From the NCBI GenBank assembly GCA_047615875.1, contig JBLHGU010000138.1:1-12763 (forward strand): a stretch of DNA of 12,763 nt, read 5' to 3'. The position numbers were made by a program, and so were the translations under genes. This document shows, in pieces, positions 7,454-12,763 of the stretch (position 1 is its first letter; each line of letters starts with the position of its first letter). Under the pieces are notes generated by a model. That model did not search any database and was not told the origin of the DNA. It saw only the letters and a list, made by a program, of their open reading frames with translations. The stretch is from JBLHGU01 sp047615875. Its GTDB lineage: Bacteria > Pseudomonadota > Gammaproteobacteria > Arenicellales > CAJQKF01.

Positions 7454-8456
7454 CGTAATCAAAGGAGTCGTAATGCATGGCCTCTAGGTCCATGCCGTGG
7501 GCCGGAAAGGTAGCCTTGGCAGCATCAATCATCACCGGTGGGCCGCTGGCATAAATCTCAAAGCTGCTTAGCTGGCTATGGGCTTCGACGACGGCATCAT
7601 GTACCCAGCCGGTTTTGCCGGTCCAGCCACTTTCAGGCTCCGGCTCTGATAATACTGGGGTGTAGCTAAAATTGTCGTAGCTGGCAGCCCATTCACTCAA
7701 TAGCTCGTGGTGGTAAAGATCACGTAACTGACGTACGCCCCAGAAAAGATGCATTGGGCGTTGTAGCTGATCATGAAAAGCCTGCTCCAGAATGGCCTTG
7801 ATGGGAGCAAGGCCGGTGCCGCCGGCCATCATAATTACCGGTTTGTCGGATTCCCGACGCAGGAAAAATGTCCCAAAAGGCCCCTGAAAACGTAGTAAAT
7901 CCTTAACTGTCATAGAATCAAACACCAGCCCGGAAAAACGTCCTCCAGGAACGTGGCGAATGTGTAGCTTTAGTTCCTGCCCTGCTTGTGGTCGGCTGGC
8001 CAGAGAAAAGCTGCGTCTGCGACCATCACGCATGATGATATCCATATACTGACCCGCCATATAAGGTAATTGCTGACTTGCGGGAATTTTAAGGGAGAGT
8101 TCCATCACATCATGAGCCAGAGTATTCATGGTGCTGACCCGGCAGGGCATCATCTTTATTTCTATGCCTGCATTGGCGGCCATCTCATTAGCATCTATTT
8201 CGATATCTTCCTCTGGTATCGCCTGACACAGCAGAACAGCGCCACTCTGCTTTTCCTCCTCTGATATGGCGCTCATCTCATTGTGAGGGTAGCTAACTTT
8301 GCCACTGAGCAGGCTCGCCTTACAGGTTCCGCAGGTGCCGCCGCGGCAGCTATAGGGGAACACAATACTCTGTCGCAGGGCGGCATCTAAAATGGACTCG
8401 CCTTCGTTGACTTCCATAGTGGTGCCGCTTTTTCGATTCAAAACCTTGTATGTCAT
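7440..8456 (-). CDS. Ferredoxin-type iron-sulfur / FAD / NAD(P) reductase (CDP-6-deoxy-glucoseen reductase-like)
   Basis: This is a 338-residue three-domain electron-transfer protein. A plant-type [2Fe-2S] ferredoxin domain comes first, with cluster cysteines C37, C42, C45 and C77 in the CxxxxCxxC...C pattern. A flavin-binding barrel follows, with RSFSLAS near 148-154, then an NAD(P)-binding domain with AGGTGLAPI near 211-219 and the C-terminal YASGPP motif. Electrons pass from NAD(P)H through FAD to the iron-sulfur cluster and then to a partner. Proteins of this layout are often annotated as CDP-6-deoxy-delta-3,4-glucoseen reductase, but no dideoxysugar genes are nearby, so that substrate is not supported. 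Oxygenase reductases share the layout. I chose the ATG at 8456; an in-frame GTG two codons upstream (8462) is possible. The 3' end overlaps hemY by 14 bases. Confidence 0.88.
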   Translation of the reverse strand: MTYKVLNRKSGTTMEVNEGESILDAALRQSIVFPYSCRGGTCGTCKASLLSGKVSYPHNEMSAISEEEKQSGAVLLCQAIPEEDIEIDANEMAANAGIEIKMMPCRVSTMNTLAHDVMELSLKIPASQQLPYMAGQYMDIIMRDGRRRSFSLASRPQAGQELKLHIRHVPGGRFSGLVFDSMTVKDLLRFQGPFGTFFLRRESDKPVIMMAGGTGLAPIKAILEQAFHDQLQRPMHLFWGVRQLRDLYHHELLSEWAASYDNFSYTPVLSEPEPESGWTGKTGWVHDAVVEAHSQLSSFEIYASGPPVMIDAAKATFPAHGMDLEAMHYDSFDYATDV

Positions 8457-8521
8457 GAACACAACCAGATGAGAATTGGAATTGAGATGTGCTGACTGCT
8501 ACGAAGTTGCCAGTACATGCT

Positions 8522-8552
8522 TGTTAACGCCGCGAGATTCTGCCATGTTAAC
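8522..8552. repeat. Duplicated TGTTAAC motif upstream of mutM
   Basis: TGTTAAC occurs at 8522-8528 and again at 8546-8552, a start-to-start distance of 24 bases, in the gap between the divergent reductase and mutM genes. Each contains the palindrome GTTAAC. The position would suit an operator, but two copies of a 7-mer can arise by chance and I know no matching regulator. Confidence 0.3.
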
Positions 8553-8590
8553 TGTTCTGACACCAACCCGATTTCTATCAAAAAGCGACC

Positions 8591-9406
8591 ATGCCTGAAC
8601 TTCCCGAAGTAGAAACTACCATGCGTGGTGTGCAACCCTTTGTGCTGAACAAAAAAGTCCGACGTGTTGTAGTTAGAGATAGTCGACTCAGGTGGCCTGT
8701 TCCGAAGGATTTAAACGAATCCATGGCTGAGCGAAAAATAACTAGCCTGCATCGACGGTCGAAATACCTTCTGTTTGGTAATCGAGCCGGTCATCTGTTG
8801 GTACATTTGGGCATGTCCGGGAGTTTGCGCATCGTCTCTCCAGATGAACCACCATCAGCTCACGATCATATAGATATTGAAATGGCATCAGGCAAGGTGA
8901 TCCGGTATCGAGATCCACGCCGATTTGGCAGTTTTTTATGGACCGATGAGCCACCGGAGCAACACAAATTGCTGCGTGATCTGGGTCCGGAACCCCTTAG
9001 CGACAGCTTTACTGGCGCACATTTGTATGCCCGCAGTCGTGGGCGAAAAGTTGCCGTTAAGAATTTTATTATGGATGCTCACGTAGTGGTCGGGGTTGGC
9101 AATATCTACGCCAGTGAATCGTTGCATATCTCGGGTATTCATCCTGACCGTCATGCCGGACGTGTATCCGCCGTTAGATACGAAATTCTGGTTGAATCTA
9201 TTCGGGATACCTTAAAACGATCAATTGAATTAGGTGGAACCACATTACGGGACTTTGTTAATTCCGATGGAAACCCGGGCTATTTTAAACAAACTCTAAT
9301 GGTTTATGGACGAGAGTCAAAGTCTTGCCGCGCCTGTGGTACAGCAATAAAGCGCAAAGTAATCGGCCAACGATCAAGTTTTTTCTGTCCTAACTGCCAG
9401 CGATAA
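8591..9406 (+). CDS. mutM: Formamidopyrimidine-DNA glycosylase (8-oxoguanine repair)
   Basis: MutM/Fpg removes 8-oxoguanine and formamidopyrimidines from DNA and cleaves the abasic site. The 271-residue length is standard. The mature N-terminus PELPEVET supplies the catalytic proline and glutamate (P2, E3). K58 in HRRSKYLL, M75 in HLGMSGSLR, R110 in RDPRRFG and N171 in VGVGNIYASE match known DNA-contact and damage-recognition residues. A C4 zinc finger at the C-terminus uses C246, C249, C266 and C269, with the finger arginine R261 in GQRSSFFCPNC. All key residues are intact, so the enzyme should be active. Nei is excluded by the MPELPEVET start and by R261 with the typical Fpg finger. The gene is divergent from the reductase, with a gap of about 130 bases. 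Confidence 0.98.
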   Translation: MPELPEVETTMRGVQPFVLNKKVRRVVVRDSRLRWPVPKDLNESMAERKITSLHRRSKYLLFGNRAGHLLVHLGMSGSLRIVSPDEPPSAHDHIDIEMASGKVIRYRDPRRFGSFLWTDEPPEQHKLLRDLGPEPLSDSFTGAHLYARSRGRKVAVKNFIMDAHVVVGVGNIYASESLHISGIHPDRHAGRVSAVRYEILVESIRDTLKRSIELGGTTLRDFVNSDGNPGYFKQTLMVYGRESKSCRACGTAIKRKVIGQRSSFFCPNCQR

Positions 9407-9598
9407 TTTTGCGAAATAATAAAGACTGAAAAAAATTAAATCTGGTAGCGTTCGATTAGAAAATTTCCAGGTTTTACCTAAATCTCTTTAAATTTGGATT
9501 GAAGCGAATGAGCGCTATAGATGTAAAATGATGATTCTCATATGGTAGTTAAAGGCTAAATTTGGACTCGCTAATTTCAATCTCATGAGGGTCTAATT
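9407..9598. other. AT-rich intergenic region between mutM and the insertion sequence
   Basis: These 192 bases contain no gene I can support and no remnant of the truncated exporter in any minus-strand frame. TAAATTTGGA occurs twice (9489-9498 and 9557-9566), and GATTGAA (9497-9503) is mirrored by TTCAATC (9576-9582). No rho-independent terminator for mutM is evident. The region may include the true left end of the insertion sequence or the debris of another element. Confidence 0.45.
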
Positions 9599-9615
9599 CC
9601 CCGCCGCTTGCGGCG
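9599..9615 (+). repeat. Left-end hairpin of the IS200-type element
   Basis: The sequence CCCCGCCGCTTGCGGCG folds into a 5-bp stem (9602-9606 with 9611-9615) around the loop CTTG. It is a direct copy of the right-end hairpin with one base changed. Subterminal hairpins like this are the transposase recognition sites in the family. Confidence 0.75.
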
Positions 9616-9620
9616 TAGAA

Positions 9621-9638
9621 TATTCGCATGAGCGAATA
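9621..9638 (+). promoter_or_regulatory. Perfect hairpin with the tnpA start codon in its loop
   Basis: TATTCGC (9621-9627) and GCGAATA (9632-9638) are exact reverse complements separated by the four bases ATGA. The ATG in that loop is the tnpA start codon. No Shine-Dalgarno sequence is evident upstream. In IS200, structure in the tnpA leader is known to limit translation, so this hairpin may keep transposase levels low. The pairing is seen; the regulatory role is inferred. Confidence 0.55.
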
Positions 9639-10071
9639 TATCCACAAGAGTCACAATGTTACGGTACTGCTCTATCATTTTGTGTTTCCGGCCAAGTATC
9701 GTAAGGCGGTGTTTGATGAGCAGGTAGACGAACAGTTACGAGAGGTTTGTCTACAAATCGAGGCTCGATACCAGATGAAGTTCATAGAGATAGGCACAGA
9801 TGAAAGTCACGTGCATTTCCTGGTTCAGTCAATCCCAACATATTCAGTAACGAAATTGGTGACAACGATCAAAAATATCACAGCACGCGAGATAATTCGA
9901 CACTGTCCGCAGGTAAAGGAACAGCTCTGGGGCGGTGAATTTTGGAGCGGCGGATATTTTGCATCAACGGTAGGCAAGCATGGAGACGAAGAGATGATCA
10001 GAAAGTACGTGGAGAATCAGGGTAATGAATACACGAAGCTACATGAAGATAGGCTGCTCTCGATATTTTGA
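9628..10071 (+). CDS. tnpA: IS200/IS605-family Y1 HUH transposase TnpA
   Basis: TnpA cuts and rejoins single-stranded DNA through a single catalytic tyrosine and acts as a dimer. The 147-residue length is typical. The HUH metal-binding motif is H61-V-H63 in DESHVHFLVQ. The catalytic tyrosine is Y127 in the C-terminal helix IRKYVENQG, with Q131 as the probable third metal ligand. Other family features are YHFVFPAKYRKAVF near the N-terminus and the LWGGEFWSGGYF block (100-111). The frame is intact with all catalytic residues, so the element may still be mobile. The short length, the close match to the IS200 pattern and the matched end hairpins argue against a REP-associated RAYT protein. The start codon sits in a hairpin loop. 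Confidence 0.93.
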   Translation: MSEYIHKSHNVTVLLYHFVFPAKYRKAVFDEQVDEQLREVCLQIEARYQMKFIEIGTDESHVHFLVQSIPTYSVTKLVTTIKNITAREIIRHCPQVKEQLWGGEFWSGGYFASTVGKHGDEEMIRKYVENQGNEYTKLHEDRLLSIF

Positions 10072-10095
10072 TACCCCGCTGCTTGCGGCGGGGTA
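10072..10095 (+). repeat. Right-end hairpin of the IS200-type element
   Basis: This segment, directly after the transposase stop, folds into a 10-bp stem (10072-10081 with 10086-10095, one T-G pair) around the loop CTTG. The core matches the left hairpin at 16 of 17 positions. It lacks a following T-run, so it is a better transposase site than a rho-independent terminator, although it could slow transcription. Confidence 0.75.
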
Positions 10096-10100
10096 GTTCA

Positions 10101-10442
10101 TTAGGCTTGATAAAAACTCAGCTGGCTCTTTGCCGCCCGCATTTTTGTTAGAGATGCATTTCTAGCCGAATTCATCGCTTTAATACCGATGTATAAAAGG
10201 TAAGTTCCGCCCAATAGCTGCATGAACAACGCTGCACTAGAATCGGTATGGAAAATATTTGATAAGCCAAATGCAAACGCTAGCACCCAAATGATGACAC
10301 CTGTCCCAACACCCCCGGCAACACATATAGCGAGGAGTCTACCCTGGGAAAGTGCTACCCCGGCAACCGCTAACATATTCGGCCCAGGTGCGATTTGCGC
10401 AGCAACAATACCTAACCAGGTGGCAAGGAAAATAGCTTCCAT
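10101..10442 (-). pseudogene. LysE/RhtB-family exporter, truncated to the N-terminal half
   Basis: The frame encodes 113 residues that match the N-terminal half of LysE/RhtB amino-acid and metabolite exporters. It has the family signature APGPNMLAVAGVALSQGR near residues 16-33 and about three hydrophobic helices (roughly 2-20, 37-60 and 68-89). Full-length members have about 205 residues and six helices, so roughly 90 residues are missing. The frame ends in LSFYQA followed by TAA (10101-10103), exactly where the right end of the insertion sequence begins. In intact relatives this stretch runs on into the TNLLNPK segment. The missing part is not found on the far side of the element. I chose the ATG at 10442 because it gives the usual family start; an in-frame TTG lies three codons upstream. 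The product is probably non-functional. Confidence 0.8.
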
Positions 10443-10580
10443 AGAATACAAAATTTAGTAACTTGTTGGCATGAATTAATGATCAGTTATAGCGATGCGA
10501 ATGGTTGGATGGGGTGAAAAACTGATTGCAAAGATTAATCGGTGATTAGTGCTCAAAGATGTCAAGTCCAGTCAATGCTT

Positions 10581-11780
10581 TTACACGACACCATCGGATT
10601 GCATCCGTTCCAACTCTTCAGTCGTAATGCCCAGGATGTCTTTATAAACTTCTTCGTTGTGACTGCCTAATTCCGGTCCAGGCCAATTAGTTTTGCCGGC
10701 ACCGCTTTCAAATCGAGGCGTTATCGCGGGAATTTTTAGAGGTTTGCCATTTATTTCAACTTGCTCGAACATCCCTCGGGCATTGAAGTGTGGGTCTGCC
10801 ATCATGTCTTCAATATTGTAAATTGGGCCGGATGGTACCCGGGCAACATCCAGAATCTGTAGGGCATCGGCACTGTTGATTGAAGCGGTCCATTGACTCA
10901 ATACAGAGTCAATTTCTGGTTCGTGTTTAACCCGTCCTTCGTTATTGCTCAGTCGTGTGTCATCGGCCATCTCTGGTTGATCGATCGCTTTCATCAAACG
11001 TGTGAATATTGAGTCGCCATTGCCACCTATGACAATGTACTTACCATCAGCACAGCGATAGGTGTTAGTGGGTACAATGCCTGTCAGCGTTGATCCTGAG
11101 GGTTCGCGAATAATGCCTGCGCCATCAAATTCTGGAACAATAGCTTCCATAATATTAAATATGGATTCGTATAGAGCCACATCCACTACATCACCGCCCT
11201 GATGTCGCTCACGCTTAAGCAACGCCATAACTACACCAAGAGCTGCATGGATACCCGCTAAAGTGTCGCCCATGCTGAGGTTGGGACGTACCGGTGCAGA
11301 ATCAGGAAAGCCATTGATATAACGAAAACCACTAATGCCTTCGCAAACTGACGCGAAGCCGGGGCGGGAAGCATAGGGGCCTGTTTGTCCATAGCCAGAG
11401 ATTCGTGTGTAGACCAGACCTGGGTTGTCTGCGCGCAATTGTTCTGGGCCTAAGTGCCATTTTTCCATGGTGCCGGGCCTGAAGTTTTCGATTACTACAT
11501 CAGCGTTCAGGCACAGGTCTCTGACGATTTCTTGCCCACGTTCACTCTTTAAATCAAGAGTGATACATTTCTTGTTGCGTGCCAGACTGCGCCACCACAG
11601 TGAGGTGCCATCTTGCATAACACGCCAGTTGCGAATAGGGTCGCCTTTCCCAGGCGGTTCTACCTTGATAATCTCGGCGCCAAAATAACCAAGAATGGTG
11701 CCGCAGAAGGGGCCGGCCAAAAGCTGACCGAGCTCAATAACTCTAATTCCAGCCAGCGGTTGAGGTGATGCTTCGGTCAT
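10581..11780 (-). CDS. Family III (CaiB/BaiF) CoA-transferase
   Basis: This 399-residue protein belongs to the family III CoA-transferases, which move coenzyme A between carboxylic acids through an aspartyl-CoA mixed anhydride in the cytoplasm. The N-terminal LAGIRVIELGQLLAGPF and GYFGAEIIKVEPPGKGDPIR (31-50) bind CoA. VIENFRPGTMEKW (96-108) and the LSMGDTLAG block (168-176), which holds the catalytic aspartate D172, are all intact. Length is normal, and the closing PGPELGSHNEEVYKDILG is typical. Known members act on oxalate, carnitine, bile acids, succinate/hydroxymethylglutarate or benzylsuccinate; the sequence alone does not settle which. No pathway genes adjoin it, and no acyl-CoA dehydrogenase or ligase lies within the window. 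No strong ribosome binding site precedes the ATG at 11780. Confidence 0.93.
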   Translation of the reverse strand: MTEASPQPLAGIRVIELGQLLAGPFCGTILGYFGAEIIKVEPPGKGDPIRNWRVMQDGTSLWWRSLARNKKCITLDLKSERGQEIVRDLCLNADVVIENFRPGTMEKWHLGPEQLRADNPGLVYTRISGYGQTGPYASRPGFASVCEGISGFRYINGFPDSAPVRPNLSMGDTLAGIHAALGVVMALLKRERHQGGDVVDVALYESIFNIMEAIVPEFDGAGIIREPSGSTLTGIVPTNTYRCADGKYIVIGGNGDSIFTRLMKAIDQPEMADDTRLSNNEGRVKHEPEIDSVLSQWTASINSADALQILDVARVPSGPIYNIEDMMADPHFNARGMFEQVEINGKPLKIPAITPRFESGAGKTNWPGPELGSHNEEVYKDILGITTEELERMQSDGVV

Positions 11781-11852
11781 ATTGTGTGCGTATGATTAAT
11801 GAGCCCTGATTATCGGCCAGTTAAGTCACGAGCTCAATGCAACATCATTATC

Positions 11853-12763
11853 TTATTGCAAATAGGTGCCGGAGGCTGAGTCCTCGATCTGACTGGCGGC
11901 TGCAAGCAGGGTTTTCGCTGCTTCTCTTTGTTCTGCCCGAGTCATACTCTGTAAATCTACATCTATTTGCAGGTGCTTAGTTTTGGAATGTATAGCTTGA
12001 TTGGTTTCTGTAAGATTCTCATATAAGTCCACAACCTGAAAAGTTCTTACCGGGTGTGTTATGCCTTTTACTTCTATGGTCTCCTGTTCTTCGCAGTGAA
12101 TAATCTCCTTGATGTGCGCATAGCTTTCATATGTGATAAGTATTTGTTCTGGTGCGCAGGCTGATTCCAGTCTGGCTGCGAGATTTATGCCACCGCCAAT
12201 AATCGTGTAGTCCATTCGATCATTGCTGCCAAAATTGCCTACCGTGCACATTCCAGTGATAATTCCCATTCTGCACTTCAATGGATTTTCTACACCAGAA
12301 TCCATCCATGTATGTTCCAGCTCCAGCATCTTCTTACGCATGGCAATCGCCATTTTTATTCAGGCAATGGCATCACCCTTAACACCCAGTGTTTCTGGGT
12401 CACCAAAGAATATAACTATGGCATCACCAATATATTTATCAATGGTCGCTCCATGATTCAGGGCTATTTGCGACATTTCAGTTAAATAGTGATTCAACAG
12501 GTTGGTTAAGTCTTCTGACTCAAGCTTTTCTGTAGTAGCGGTAAAGCCAACAATGTCCGAGAAGAAAATGGTTAGTCGTTTGCGTTCGCTTACCAGCTTA
12601 ACTTCCTGTTTGCCTGAGAAGATAGAATCATAAATCTGTGGTGATAAATACTTGGCTAACTGATTGGATAGTTGCTCAAGTGCATTAGATTTCGATGTCA
12701 GTTCCTTCTCACGCTTTTTAAGATCAGTAATATCGGAATAGATGGCAACGGTTCCGTTGTCCC
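11853..12763 (-). pseudogene. PAS-linked class III adenylate/guanylate cyclase, interrupted by an in-frame TGA (5' end beyond the window)
   Basis: One frame runs from the right edge to 11853 and encodes the end of a PAS/PAC domain (AIYSDITDLKKREKEL), a coiled linker ending in LAKYLSPQIYDSIFSG, and a class III cyclase domain. The two metal-binding aspartates are in FFSDIVGFT and YIGDAIVIFF, and the base-contacting lysine is in DKYIGD. The second half holds MDYTIIGGGINLAARLE with the substrate-selecting Thr and the transition-state Asn and Arg. Between them, at 12362-12360, GDAIA is followed by TGA and then IKMAIAMRKK. Relatives carry a sense codon there, often Cys, so a single base change explains the stop. 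The frame is otherwise clean, suggesting a recent nonsense mutation, a sequencing error, or decoding by read-through. An ATG lies nine bases past the TGA (12353), so the C-terminal 166 residues could be re-initiated. Neither half has a full active site. Confidence 0.82.

Larger units (their letters stand above)
9599..10103 (+). mobile_element. IS200-type (IS200/IS605 family) single-gene insertion sequence
   Basis: The element consists of one Y1 transposase gene flanked by subterminal hairpins that share 16 of 17 bases (9599-9615 and 10074-10090). No tnpB accessory gene is present, which places it in the IS200-like group. Elements of this type move as single-stranded DNA, recognise end hairpins rather than inverted terminal repeats, and make no target-site duplication; none is seen here. 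The right boundary is inferred from the point where the LysE-type reading frame breaks (about 10101-10105). The left boundary is not certain, and the true end may lie some bases upstream of the hairpin. Confidence 0.8.

Noticed and set aside
9628..10071. REP-associated tyrosine transposase (RAYT)
   Set aside because: Two matching hairpins closely flank the gene as IS ends, the protein has the short IS200 pattern, and no array of REP-like repeats is seen in the window.
10072..10095. Rho-independent terminator after tnpA
   Set aside because: The stem is strong, but no T-run follows it and the same hairpin occurs at the left end, so it is better explained as an IS end.
12340..12362. A genuine bacterial selenocysteine signal after the cyclase TGA
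   Set aside because: The hairpin loop begins only about 11 bases after the TGA and the stem is only 5 bp; no selenoprotein cyclase is known to me. Kept only as a minor alternative in the finding.

Overview
The window looks like chromosomal DNA from a gammaproteobacterium. The strongest sign is a hemC-hemD-hemX-hemY block: HemX and HemY in the proteobacterial sense (a single-helix membrane protein and a TPR membrane protein) follow hemCD in this way mainly in that class. The many accessory metabolic genes (iron-type alcohol dehydrogenase, family III CoA-transferase, LysE/RhtB exporter remnant, sensory nucleotide cyclase) suit a free-living environmental species. I cannot name the genus. TGA is used as a normal stop (hemC, hemX, tnpA), so the standard bacterial code applies.

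Layout. Positions 1-710 hold, on the minus strand, most of a MoxR-type AAA+ ATPase that runs off the left edge. A 300-base gap with a candidate moxR promoter separates it from a plus-strand pair: an iron-dependent alcohol dehydrogenase (1011-2165) and, one base later, a class I glutamine amidotransferase (2167-2874). The amidotransferase meets, tail to tail with overlapping stop codons, a small secreted protein built of 11-residue LEA/apolipoprotein-like repeats (2871-3308, minus). Next is the plus-strand haem block hemC-hemD-hemX-hemY (3446-7453), with overlaps or very small gaps throughout. HemC and HemD convert porphobilinogen to uroporphyrinogen III, and HemX and HemY are the accompanying inner-membrane proteins. 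The hemY end overlaps a convergent ferredoxin-FAD-NAD(P) reductase (7440-8456, minus). mutM/fpg (8591-9406, plus) is divergent from the reductase.

The right third is accessory. At about 9599-10103 there is an IS200-type single-gene insertion sequence with a Y1/HUH transposase. Near-identical hairpins flank it, and its start codon lies exactly in the loop of a perfect 7-bp hairpin. Its right end coincides with the point where a LysE/RhtB-type exporter gene is cut in half, and the missing half is not on the other side. Then come a family III (CaiB/BaiF) CoA-transferase (10581-11780, minus) and a PAS-linked class III nucleotide cyclase (11853 to the right edge, minus). A single in-frame TGA breaks the cyclase inside its catalytic domain.

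No tRNA, rRNA or CRISPR array was seen. I did not find a clearly new multi-gene system. The observations most worth checking are the TGA-interrupted cyclase, the hairpin around the transposase start codon, the IS-linked truncation of the exporter, and the hendecad-repeat secreted protein.
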